A stretch of DNA of 64,000 nt from Streptomyces sp. Edi4. GTDB lineage: Bacteria > Actinomycetota > Actinomycetes > Streptomycetales > Streptomycetaceae. Under the pieces are notes generated by a model. It did no database searches. It was not told the DNA's origin and was given only the letters and a program-made list of their open reading frames with translations. The stretch covers positions 2,418,001-2,482,000 of the forward strand of contig NZ_JBEJGY010000004.1 in the NCBI RefSeq assembly GCF_040253615.1, written 5' to 3'. Numbering within the stretch: the stretch's first letter is position 1; every line of letters starts with the position of its first letter. The position numbers and the translations under genes are program-made. Positions 53,187-62,980 of this stretch are shown piece by piece.

Positions 53187-53936
53187 TCAGGACTTCTCTA
53201 CATACCGCAAGGAGCGCAGGCCGCGCTCCAGGTGCCAGTGCAGATAGGCCGATACGAGCCCGCTCCCCTCCCGCACATGCCTCGGCTCACTCGCGTCCGC
53301 CGTCTCCCAGTCCCCCGTGAGCAGCGCGCTGAGCAGTCCGATGGCCTCCGCAGAGGGTACGACGCTGCCGGGTACGCGGCAGTCACCGCACACCACGCCG
53401 CCGCCCGCCACGGAGAAGAACCTGTTGGGTCCGTGCAGGCCGCACTTGGCGCAGTCCTCGAAGCTGGGCGCGTAGCCGTTGACGGCGAGGGAGCGCAGCA
53501 GGAAGGCGTCGAGGATGAGGTGGGGAGCGTGTTCGCCCCGGGCGAGGGTGCGCAGGCCGCCGACGAGGAGCAGGTACTGCTGGACGGCCGGCTCGCCCTC
53601 GTTGTCGGTGAACCGTTCCGCCGTCTCCAGCATGGCCGTGCCTGCGGTGTAGCGGGCGTAGTCGGCGACGATGCCGCCACCGTAGGGAGCGATGGTCTCG
53701 CTCTGGGTGCACAGCGGGAGGCCGCGTCCCACGAGTTCGCTGCCGCGTGCGAAGAACTGCACGTCGACGTGGCTGAACGGTTCGAGCCGCGCGCCGAACT
53801 TGGACTTGGTGCGCCGTACTCCCCGCGCGACGGCCCGCACCCGGCCGTGCCCCCGGGTGAGCAGCGTGATGATCCGGTCCGCCTCACCCAGCTTCTGGGT
53901 GCGCAGGACGATGCCGTCATCACGGAACAGACTCAT
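53187..53936 (-). CDS. recO: DNA repair protein RecO
   Basis: A 249-residue recombination mediator that loads RecA with RecF and RecR. The N-terminal OB fold begins [39 protein letters not shown]. The C-terminal helical domain holds a zinc-binding cluster CAKCG and CGDC. MSLFRD at 53936 is the family start; ATG 53945 gives three more residues. It is followed by uppS. Confidence 0.94.
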   Translation of the reverse strand: MSLFRDDGIVLRTQKLGEADRIITLLTRGHGRVRAVARGVRRTKSKFGARLEPFSHVDVQFFARGSELVGRGLPLCTQSETIAPYGGGIVADYARYTAGTAMLETAERFTDNEGEPAVQQYLLLVGGLRTLARGEHAPHLILDAFLLRSLAVNGYAPSFEDCAKCGLHGPNRFFSVAGGGVVCGDCRVPGSVVPSAEAIGLLSALLTGDWETADASEPRHVREGSGLVSAYLHWHLERGLRSLRYVEKS

Positions 53937-54242
53937 GCCCTCCATTGTCCTGCACCCCCGCGGGGGTGTGGCCGGGGGGCGTGGCCCGGGTCCCGTCGGG
54001 GCGCGCGCAGAGCCGCGCGGGCGGCCACGTACGGTACGCGCCCGGGAACCGGCGCCCCCGGTGGGTGACGTGGCAGGGATCACGGTGGCCGCGTCTGCCT
54101 TGTCCGCCAAGCGCTTGGGGGGTCTCGTGGGGTGTGGGGCGGGGTGGTTCGTGGGGTACCCACAGGGCGATGGGGCACCATTGCGGCAGCAGGGTCCACT
54201 CCCCTGTGAGCCGAGGCTCCCCCTCTTCCTGGACGGACCGGA
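53937..54242. other. 306-bp intergenic region between recO and a lipoprotein gene
   Basis: No gene recognised. The divergent promoters for recO and the lipoprotein must lie here, but I could not define them; one GGGTACCC palindrome is seen near 54165. Confidence 0.5.
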
Positions 54243-54971
54243 ATGCCGCTGCCCACGACCGGTGCCGGTCGCCGTGCCCGCGTCGCGCTCGCGCGTGCGG
54301 CGGGGTGTGCGGGTGTGCTGCTGGTGCTCGCGGGGTGTTCGGCGGGTGAGGGGGTCCGTGACGACGGGCCCGCGCCCAGTCCCTCCGCCTCGGTGACCGC
54401 GTCCCCGCTGTGGCCCGGCCACACCGTCACCGCCGCGCCCGCCAAGCCCGGCCAGGGTTTCCACGCGCGCGGGCCCGTGCCGGGGGTGGACGTGCCGGGC
54501 GGTGACCTCACCAAGGTCGACGGGGTGCGGCTGCTGGCCGCCGATCCCGGCACCGACCGCGCGGTGCGCAGCGGGCTCAAGGAGTGCCCGCAGCAGTCCT
54601 CGTGCCGGCTGCGGCCGCCCGCGTACGCCGATCTGACCGGCGACGGCGAGCGTGAACTGGTCTTGGCCTACGACGACTTGGGCCGCACCATTTTGTGGGT
54701 GTACACCGCTGTGGGCGAGCAGGCCCACGCCGTCCTCGAGTACGCGGGGCGGGCCGGTATGAGCGCGGAGACGCTGGGCACGGATCTGGTGGTCACCGAG
54801 CCGGCCGGCGGACGCGACCGTCAGGTGGCGACCACACTGCGCTGGAACGGCAGCGAGCTCGCCCCGCTGCCCGCCGCCTCCGACCCCGCCAGGGGCGCAG
54901 CGAAGGCCCGGCCCTCCGAGGACTCCCTGATCGAACCGGCCGACGGCACGAAGGGCCCGGGCGGGGGCTGA
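54243..54971 (+). CDS. Secreted lipoprotein, unknown function
   Basis: A 242-residue protein with a long signal peptide ending in the lipobox VLAGC (Cys at about 32). A Ser/Pro-rich linker follows, then one globular domain. The segment YADLTGDGERELVLAYDD resembles the calcium-binding loop of FG-GAP/integrin-like repeats. Near the end, SDPARGAAKARP is encoded by a copy of the dispersed CCAGGGGCGC element. Otherwise unrecognised. No strong ribosome site is seen before the ATG. Confidence 0.75.
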   Translation: MPLPTTGAGRRARVALARAAGCAGVLLVLAGCSAGEGVRDDGPAPSPSASVTASPLWPGHTVTAAPAKPGQGFHARGPVPGVDVPGGDLTKVDGVRLLAADPGTDRAVRSGLKECPQQSSCRLRPPAYADLTGDGERELVLAYDDLGRTILWVYTAVGEQAHAVLEYAGRAGMSAETLGTDLVVTEPAGGRDRQVATTLRWNGSELAPLPAASDPARGAAKARPSEDSLIEPADGTKGPGGG

Positions 54972-55069
54972 GGCCGGGCGGCGCCCCCCGCGGGCCCGGG
55001 CCCCTGGCCATGATCTACGGTCTCCTACTGCACCAGTACCGATCGGTTCGACCACGGGGGTCTCCACAC

Positions 55070-55531
55070 ATGCGTAAAACAGCCATGCTCGCTCTCGGTC
55101 TGCTCGCGGCGGCCGCGCTCCTGACGGGGTGCGGCAGCGACACGAAGGACGCCGCTCCCGCCAGGGGCGCGAACGGTTCGCCCGGTGCCTTCGCGAGCGC
55201 CCCCGGCAAGGACTCCGACGCCGTCGTGAAGGGCATCGCGCACCGGGTGGTCTTCGAGGTGGGCGGCACGGGCCCGTCCCGGGTGATGTGGGTGGGCAAC
55301 ACCAACCACTTCGAGCAGGTGACGCTGCCGTGGACGAAGACGGAGACGGTTCAGCTGGAGGACGCCCAGCTGAAGGTCGGCGTCCCGGTGTCGGTGGTGC
55401 CCGGTTCGGTGGAGGCGGGGGACGGCAAGCTCAAGGCCGCCCCGTGCACGATCACGGTGGACGGCAAGAAGGTGGCGGACAACAACGACGGCGCCTCGCC
55501 CAAGCCGTGCTCGTACACGCTCAAGGACTGA
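55070..55531 (+). CDS. MmpS-like lipoprotein
   Basis: A 153-residue lipoprotein: signal peptide MRKTAMLALGLLAAAALL, lipobox LLTGC (Cys22). The domain HRVVFEVGGTGPSRVMWVGNTNHFEQVTLPWTKTETV and APCTITVDGKKVADN...CSYTLKD matches the overall pattern of mycobacterial MmpS proteins, accessory partners of MmpL exporters. No mmpL gene is nearby. ATG 55070 follows CGGGGG. APARGANGS after the lipobox comes from a copy of the dispersed CCAGGGGCGC repeat. Confidence 0.72.
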   Translation: MRKTAMLALGLLAAAALLTGCGSDTKDAAPARGANGSPGAFASAPGKDSDAVVKGIAHRVVFEVGGTGPSRVMWVGNTNHFEQVTLPWTKTETVQLEDAQLKVGVPVSVVPGSVEAGDGKLKAAPCTITVDGKKVADNNDGASPKPCSYTLKD

Positions 55532-55589
55532 CGGGCCACGCGGGCCCTCCTGAGGCCCGAGGCGCCCCGAGGGGCTTGTTCGGCGGGGT

Positions 55590-56324
55590 TCAGGAGGGGG
55601 TGCGGGCCGCCGCGAGCAGGCGGGCGGTGTCGTCCGCGCACAGCGAGAGCGCGCCGCCGACCGTGGTGAGCACTTCCCGTTCGGCCGGGCTGTAGGGGCC
55701 GTCCGCGAGGGCGATGCGCGCGCCCTGGAGCAGGATCGACTCGCGTCCGGCCGGAGCCAGGTGGGGGGCGAGGGGTTCCAGCGCCTCGTGCAGTTCGATG
55801 CCGAGGGCCGCGCCGCAGGGGTCGCTCTCGTCGACCGGGTCGCTCACGAAGCGGCCGGTGTCGGCGGCCAGCGCCTCGATGAGGGCGATGAGCTGTTCCT
55901 CCGTGCAGTCCTCGAACCCGGCGGCCCGCACCGTGGCGACGGCGGTGGCGGTGACCGTACGGGAGGAGGTGCCGCCCGCCGCGAGGACGGCCAGGGCGAC
56001 GGTGTGCACGGCGTCGCGCAGCATCGCCGAGAAGCGGGTGGTGGTGGGGTGGTCCAGGGCGTCCGTGCCGAAGCGCCCCTGGCAGGCGGCGCACTCGACC
56101 ACGGGGCCTGCGGCGCCGCGGGTGACCAGGGGGATGCCGAGGACGGTGAGGCGCCTGCGGCCGGTGCGGCGCTGGTAGTTGCGGTCGCCTCCGCAGTCGG
56201 GGCAGAAGAACTCGCCGTCGCCCACGGTGTGCCACAGGGTGCGGGTGGTCCAGAGGCGGGGGCGGAAGCCGGGCAGCGGCCCGGTGCTGAGGTTTGTACC
56301 GTTGTGTCCCCGTGCTGGCCGCAC
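55590..56324 (-). CDS. TerB-like protein with N-terminal zinc ribbon
   Basis: A 244-residue protein. The N-terminal half has a zinc-ribbon-like pair FFCPDCGGDRNYQRRTG and CAACQGRFG. The C-terminal half carries a TerB/tellurite-resistance-like helical domain with acidic residues (AALIEALAADTGRFV, ILLQGARIALADGPYSPAEREVLTTVGGAL). Related proteins are annotated 'TerB family', but no tellurite phenotype can be inferred. GTG 56324 has GGAGGT five bases upstream; the 19 residues before it are unlike the family. Confidence 0.78.
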   Translation of the reverse strand: MRPARGHNGTNLSTGPLPGFRPRLWTTRTLWHTVGDGEFFCPDCGGDRNYQRRTGRRRLTVLGIPLVTRGAAGPVVECAACQGRFGTDALDHPTTTRFSAMLRDAVHTVALAVLAAGGTSSRTVTATAVATVRAAGFEDCTEEQLIALIEALAADTGRFVSDPVDESDPCGAALGIELHEALEPLAPHLAPAGRESILLQGARIALADGPYSPAEREVLTTVGGALSLCADDTARLLAAARTPS

Positions 56325-56650
56325 CGCGCACCTCCGTAACGCTCCGGCAACGTTGCCGCGTTGACGTGATGTTAGCCACATCCTCGAGGCGGCGTCAGCA
56401 CCCCGGCGGGGGAAGCCGTCCGCCTTGGCCGAATTGCGCCCGGGTCATGCCCGTGCGGGCCGGCGCCAACCCCGCCAGGGGCGCGGGTATGTGCGGGGGG
56501 TGCCGGCCGGCCCCCAGCCCCGCCAGGGGCGCGGGGAACTGCGCGAGCGGGGTTGAGGAGACCCGAGTGGGCCAGGATCGGATGCTCAGGGGCGCGGGGA
56601 ACTGCGCGAACAGCTGCCCGCGGCCCGCACCGAGCGGCTGACCGGGCAGG
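56325..56650. other. 326-bp region upstream of the TerB-like gene
   Basis: Holds TAACAT near 56373, a possible -10 of the TerB-like gene, and copies of the dispersed GGGGCGCGGGGAACTGCGCG element at about 56528-56548 and 56590-56610. No gene. Confidence 0.6.
56465..56612. repeat. Dispersed CCAGGGGCGCGGGGAACTGC element, three copies
   Basis: One short copy near 56473 and two full copies (about 56524-56548 and 56586-56610), in the opposite orientation to those at 51.9-52.1 kb. Confidence 0.8.
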
Positions 56651-58551
<1,901 letters not shown>

Positions 58552-58657
58552 GATGCCGCAGCCTAGCCGAGGGACCGCGCGAGCGCCGGTCCCGTATCAG
58601 CATGCGGGACGCGGAAGTCAAATCGCCCAGGACGTGACATATGCCACGGCCAGGGCT

Positions 58658-59351
58658 TCACCCCTGGGCGCCCTCCCGCACCCCACGCGTACGGTCACCC
58701 CCGCCCAGCTGGGCCGCGACGCGCGCCAGCCAGCCGCTGGGCGCGTACGGTGCGGGCGGGTCGACCTCCATGCCCAGTTCCGCCACCGCGAGGGCGCAGG
58801 CGGACTCGTCGAGGACCAGAGCGAGCAGTTCATGGATCTCGCCGGCGAGGCGGGCCGTCAGCTGGGGGTCCGTCTCGGCGATGTAGTCGGCGACTGCCGC
58901 GTCGTGATCCGCGAACTCCTCCGGCATGTCCTGGGAGAACCAGCCACCGAGGAACTGGGCGGTCTCCGGGAAGCGGGCGTGCCACTCCCAGTGCGTCTGG
59001 GGGGGCACAGGGCGCCGGAACCTCACCTTCCTCGATGCTGCGCCTGATGTGGTCCGCGAGGAGACGCAGCCAGTCCTGGATCTCGTGCTCCGGCAGACCG
59101 ACGTCCGCAATCGCGTAGAACTCGCCCAGGCGCACGCGCAGCCGCCCCGGAGGGCGGAGCGAGTATTCACGCAGCTGCTGCTCGGCGGCCGCGAGCGCCC
59201 ATGGCCGGGTGTGCCAGGCATGGCGGAGGTACGCCGTGAGGGCCGCGCCGGGCGCGCCCTCGGTGTCGTCCGCGGGCTGGCCCGCGTACGCGCGCAGCAC
59301 CTGGTCCAACTCGCCGTAGCGGCGGTCGTGTTCGAGCGGGTTCATGGGCAC
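58658..59351 (-). pseudogene. CDI-type immunity protein (CdiI_2-like), frameshifted
   Basis: Two halves in adjacent frames together form one Streptomyces immunity-like protein. The first half (59351 down to about 59005) reads HDRRYGELDQVLRAYAG, LTAYLRHAWHTRPWALA and FYAIADVGLPEHEIQDWL. The second (58999 down to 58658) reads THWEWHARFPETAQFLGGWF, SQDMPEEFADHDAAVADYI and ELGMEVDPPAPYAPSGWL, the CdiI_2 signature. They are split by one extra base in the seven-G run at 58999-59005; dropping one G joins them. The corrected protein has about 230 residues. It starts 24 bp after the stop of the toxin-like pseudogene, as in toxin/immunity pairs. A sequencing error is possible. Confidence 0.75.
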
Positions 59352-59375
59352 GGTTGCTGCGTCCTCAACAGGTGA

Positions 59376-59907
59376 TCACAGGTATACGGGGAACGAGGCA
59401 TGCACGACGAATCCGTGCGGACTGGTGGCGTCCCGCTTGAGGACCACCCGTGCGGCACGCACGTCGACGGGGTCACGGCCTGCCAGCAGCATCGCCTGGA
59501 GCAGGACTCGACCGACCGGACCCGGGCGCGAGGGCCACGTGGCCTCGATCGTGAGCCGGGGGCGGGTCGACTGGGCGAGCCACCGATGGACGTGCTGCTC
59601 GCTCGCCGTGACGACCTGCTGCGTGGCCCATTGGGCGGTTTCGCGGTCTGCGACAGCGAGTTGAGGTAGTGCTGCTGGGGGTACGGGTACACCTGCGCGG
59701 CCTTGCCCCACCGGAACGCGTGCTCGAGCATAGGGCGGACGACGTGCCAGACCACACTCGAGGTCGGGGACCGAACCGTAGGCGGGCGCTGAATCCCTGT
59801 GCGGCAGTGCCGTAACCGCCTGCGTCCGGGTACGCCCCGAGCTCCGTGAGCAGCTTCTTGGCGCCCCCGTCGAACGGCATCTGCTCACACGCGAACCCTG
59901 CGGCCAC
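59376..59907 (-). pseudogene. Remnant of a polymorphic toxin with RNase-A-like C-terminal domain
   Basis: Three pieces in three different frames. From GTG 59907: FACEQMPFDGGAKKLLTELG and DAGGYGTAAQGFSA, like the WXG-type N-terminus of Streptomyces secreted toxins. In the middle: VWHVVRPMLEHAFRWGKAAQ and YPYPQQHYLNSLSQTAK. At the 3' end: ADRETAQWATQQVVTASEQHV, RWLAQSTRPRLTIEATW, GPVGRVLLQA and ARVVLKRDATSPHGFVVHAS, the later part of the bacterial CdiA-CT RNase A-like domain. The N-terminal part of the toxin domain with the catalytic His (usually RHVGKTD-like) is absent. At least two frame changes and an internal deletion are needed, so I read it as a dead toxin. It lies 24 bp upstream of the immunity pseudogene. 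Confidence 0.6.
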
Positions 59908-60012
59908 CTCGTGCCGCTACGACGGCCGCGTGGGGGCCCGCAGGCGCGCGTGTGTCGGCCACCCTCGGGTGATGTGGTGACGGGGGCTCGCGTCGGCTGC
60001 TAGACAGAGGGC

Positions 60013-60279
60013 ATGCGTATCCAAGTGTGTCGGTCAGGCGGGTTCGCGGGGATCGAGCGGCGGGCGGAGGTGGACACCTCCGGGCTGCCCGATGCCGAGG
60101 AGTGGCGGGCGCTGGTGGAGGCGGCGTTCACGGCGGGGTGTGCCCGGCCGGTGGCGGGGGTGCCGGACGGGTTCCACTATGTGATCACGGCGGACGGCCG
60201 TACCGTGCACTGCGCCGACCCGGACCTGACGGACGCCCAACGTGAGCTGATCACACGGGTGTTGAAGGAAGGGGCGTAG
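60013..60279 (+). CDS. Emfourin-like protease inhibitor
   Basis: An 88-residue protein whose MRIQVCRSGGFAGIERRAEVDTS opening matches the emfourin family, inhibitors of M4 (protealysin/thermolysin-like) metalloproteases. The rest reads DAEEWRALVEAAFTAGC and YVITADGRTVHCADPDLTDAQ. In Streptomyces such genes usually sit directly next to an M4 protease gene, and I recall a metalloprotease following leuA in S. coelicolor. No protease is present here; its expected place is occupied by the toxin/immunity relics. TAGACA and GAGGGC lie just before the ATG. Confidence 0.78.
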   Translation: MRIQVCRSGGFAGIERRAEVDTSGLPDAEEWRALVEAAFTAGCARPVAGVPDGFHYVITADGRTVHCADPDLTDAQRELITRVLKEGA

Positions 60280-60332
60280 CGCCGGGCGGAAAAGGGCGGG
60301 TGCCGGCCGGTGCGTCCTGCTTGGATGCCGCC

Positions 60333-61166
60333 ATGACGACCCGTTCCACCACCCAGTCCTTCCACCCCTCGCTCGACGCCCTTGAGCGCTACTACGATGC
60401 CGCGCCCAGGAGTGCGGCGCGCGTGGAGGACTTCGGTCCGCTCACCCTCTTCGTCCGGGAGGGCGCGGGGTGGCCCTTCTACGCGCGGCCGACGCCTGGG
60501 CATCCGGGGCCGGTCACGGCCGCCGACGTGGACGCGGTGCGGGCCCGGCAGCGCGCGCTCGGCGTGCCCGAGGCGCTGGAGTGGGTCGCCGAGGTGAATC
60601 CGGGGCTGCGCGCGGCGGTCGAGGAGTCCGGGCTCGGCGTGCACGAGCACCCGCTGATGCTCCTGGATCCCCAAGCGCCCCCGGCCGAGCCGCACCCCTT
60701 GGTCCGGGTGCTCGGCGCGGGTGATCCGCTGCTGCACGCCGCGCTCGTCGTGCCCCGGCTGGCGTTCGCCGCGCCCGGTACGGACGTGGGCGGGGCCGGG
60801 GTCGGCGAGTTGACCGCCGCGATCGTGGCTCATGCCGGTGACGGCTTGGCCCAGCAGGTCGGCGAGCGGATCCGCGCGGGCCGCACGGCGGTGGCGGCCG
60901 CCGTCGAGAACGGGCTGCCGCTCTGTTCCGGCATGCACAATCCGGTGGGGCAGGTCAGCGAGATCGTCGCGGTGGGCACGCTGCCGGCCGCGCGACGCAG
61001 GGGCCTTGGGCGCGCGGTGACGGCGGCGCTGGTCGCCGACGCGCGGGGCGCGGGCGCCGCGACGGTCTTCCTGTCGGCGGGCGACGCCGACGTGGCCCGG
61101 ATGTACGCGAGCCTGGGCTTTCGCCCGGTCGGCACGGCCCTGATCGCCGAACCGGCCGGTTCCTGA
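60333..61166 (+). CDS. GNAT-family N-acetyltransferase
   Basis: A 277-residue protein. The C-terminal 120 residues form a GNAT domain with the acetyl-CoA loop LPAARRRGLGRAVTAALVADA and the final GFRPVGTALIAEP. The N-terminal part is probably a degenerate GNAT-like or substrate domain (VTAADVDAVRARQRALGVPEALEWVAEVNP). Substrate unknown. ATG 60333 is preferred; ten residues of open frame precede it. The C-terminal codons are partly duplicated twice downstream (61223 and 61284). Confidence 0.84.
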   Translation: MTTRSTTQSFHPSLDALERYYDAAPRSAARVEDFGPLTLFVREGAGWPFYARPTPGHPGPVTAADVDAVRARQRALGVPEALEWVAEVNPGLRAAVEESGLGVHEHPLMLLDPQAPPAEPHPLVRVLGAGDPLLHAALVVPRLAFAAPGTDVGGAGVGELTAAIVAHAGDGLAQQVGERIRAGRTAVAAAVENGLPLCSGMHNPVGQVSEIVAVGTLPAARRRGLGRAVTAALVADARGAGAATVFLSAGDADVARMYASLGFRPVGTALIAEPAGS

Positions 61167-61310
61167 CGGCGGTTGTGCGGCAGCAGGCGGCGGGGGCCGC
61201 TCCGGTCGTCGAAGTCGAGGGTTCCTGACGGCAGTTGTGCGGCCGCACCCGGCGAGCGTCGCCCTGATCACCGAACCCGCAGGTTCTTGACGGCAGTTGG
61301 GCGCCCGAGG
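61158..61310. repeat. Three imperfect approx. 62-bp repeats from the GNAT gene end
   Basis: GGTTCCTGACGGCAGTTGTG-like segments occur near 61158, 61221 and 61282. The first is the real GNAT end (ALIAEPAGS stop) plus downstream sequence. The third copy again reads ALITEPAGS stop, so the gene tail itself was duplicated. Confidence 0.65.
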
Positions 61311-61427
61311 CCCGCCAGTCCGGGCCGCACCGCCTCGCACCGCGCCGTTCCGAGCCGCGCCGCCCCACCCCACCCCGTCCCACCCCGCCCGTCCCGTCCC
61401 GCCCGTCCCGCCCCGCAAGATCACCTC

Positions 61428-61457
61428 TTGCCCTGCGCACACCGTTCTGCGTACAGT
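61428..61457 (+). promoter_or_regulatory. Promoter and inverted repeat upstream of the serine hydrolase
   Basis: TTGCCC (61428-61433) and TACAGT (61452-61457) are 18 bp apart. An inverted pair ACCGTTC/GAACGGT (61441-61447 and 61471-61477) brackets the -10 region and could be an operator. The gene itself has a normal ribosome site. Confidence 0.5.
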
Positions 61458-61510
61458 GTGCGCAACAAGGGAACGGTGTACGCACGCCGTTGATCCGGGA
61501 GGGGAACCCG

Positions 61511-62962
61511 ATGTCGAAGAACGTCAGCTGGGACGAGCGGGGGCAGTGGAGCGCCGAGGGGGCATGGGGGGCCCAGGGCTCGGACGGCGAGCGTTTTCAC
61601 CTGGACGCCTGGCAGGCGAGGCTCGATCAGCTGCGCAGGAAGCACCACGTCCCCGGCGCCACCCTCGCCGTGCTCGCCCACGGCAGGATCCACGAGCTGG
61701 CCGGCGGGGTGCTGCACACCGGCACCGGCGTGGCCGCCACCACCGACTCGGTCTTCCAGCTCGGCTCGCTGGCCAAGACGTACACCGCGACCCTCGTCAT
61801 GCGGCTGGTCGACGCGGGAAAGCTCGATCTGGACGCGCCGGTCCGCGAGGTGCTGCCCGACTTCACCGTCGCCGACGACGAGGCGTCCCGCACCATCACG
61901 CCCCGGCAGCTGCTCTCCCACACGAGCGGTCTGACGTGCGACTTCACCTTCGACTCGGGGCGAGGGGACGACTGCCTGGAGCGGTATGTGGACGCCGCGA
62001 GCGGCGTCGCCCTCGACTGCCCGCCCGGCGCCGCCTGCTCCTACAGCAGCCTCGGCTTCAACGTGCTCGGCCGCATCGTGGAGGTTTTGACCGGCACGAC
62101 GTGGGACCAGGCCCTCAAGGACCTGCTTCTCACGCCGCTCGGCCTCACCCACACGATGACGCTGCCCGAGGAGGCGCTGGCGTTCCGCGCCGCGATGGGC
62201 CATCTCGGCGAGTACGGCGAGGACCCCGTCCCCGCTCCGGCCTGGGACCTCATGCCGCGTTCGGCGGGGCCCTACGGCCGGGTGCTGGCCACCGCCGGTG
62301 ACGTCGCCCGGCTCGCCCGGATGCACCTGGCGGGCGGCGCCGCCCCGGACGGGACCCGGCTCCTGAGCCCCGCGAGCGTCGCCGCGATGCGAAGCCGTGA
62401 GGTCGACTCCCCCGACAAGTGGACCGTCCACGCCGACGGCTGGGGGCTCGGCTGGACGCTGTACGACTGGAACGGCGTCCAGGGCTTTGGGCACGACGGT
62501 GCCTCGATCGGCCAGTACGGCTTCCTGCGGGTGGTGCCGGGCGCGGACGTCGCGGTGGTGCTCCTGACCAACGGCGGCGACGCGCGCCGGCTGTACGAGG
62601 ACCTGTTCGCCGACCTGCTGCACGAGCTGGCCGGCGTGCGGATGCCCGCGCCGTTCGGACCGCCCGCCGAGCCGGTCGCGGTGGACTTCGCGCCGCTCAC
62701 CGGCACCTACGAGCGTGAGGGCGTCCGCATCACCGTCTTCGAGCAGGACGGCGGGCCGCACCTGGTGTACGAGTTCACCGGCGGCATGAAGGACTTCTCG
62801 CCGCCGCTGCGGATGGAGCTCGTGGCGGTGACGGACACGGTGTTCGCGGGGGCCGGCTCGGGGGCGTACAGCGCGGACTGGATGCCGGTCGTCTTCGCCA
62901 CCCTGCCGGACGGCACGGCCTGCTGCTGCATCGGCATGCGCTGCGCCCCGAAGGTCGCCTGA
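61511..62962 (+). CDS. Serine hydrolase (class C beta-lactamase / penicillin-binding-like)
   Basis: A 483-residue enzyme of the beta-lactamase fold. The nucleophile and lysine are in QLGSLAKTYTATL (SxxK, Ser86 and Lys89). The YxN-like motif is YSSLGFN and the third box is the HxG-type GHDGASIGQYG. No signal peptide is visible, so it is probably cytoplasmic. A C-terminal lipocalin-like domain (from about 390, LTGTYEREGVRITVFEQ) is common in this group. Typical members are esterases or D-amino-acid peptidases rather than true lactamases. GGGAGGGG lies six bases before ATG 61511. The extreme C-terminus CCCIGMRCAPKVA is cysteine-rich and unusual. Confidence 0.88.
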   Translation: MSKNVSWDERGQWSAEGAWGAQGSDGERFHLDAWQARLDQLRRKHHVPGATLAVLAHGRIHELAGGVLHTGTGVAATTDSVFQLGSLAKTYTATLVMRLVDAGKLDLDAPVREVLPDFTVADDEASRTITPRQLLSHTSGLTCDFTFDSGRGDDCLERYVDAASGVALDCPPGAACSYSSLGFNVLGRIVEVLTGTTWDQALKDLLLTPLGLTHTMTLPEEALAFRAAMGHLGEYGEDPVPAPAWDLMPRSAGPYGRVLATAGDVARLARMHLAGGAAPDGTRLLSPASVAAMRSREVDSPDKWTVHADGWGLGWTLYDWNGVQGFGHDGASIGQYGFLRVVPGADVAVVLLTNGGDARRLYEDLFADLLHELAGVRMPAPFGPPAEPVAVDFAPLTGTYEREGVRITVFEQDGGPHLVYEFTGGMKDFSPPLRMELVAVTDTVFAGAGSGAYSADWMPVVFATLPDGTACCCIGMRCAPKVA

Positions 62963-62980
62963 ACCGCCCCCGCGACGGGG

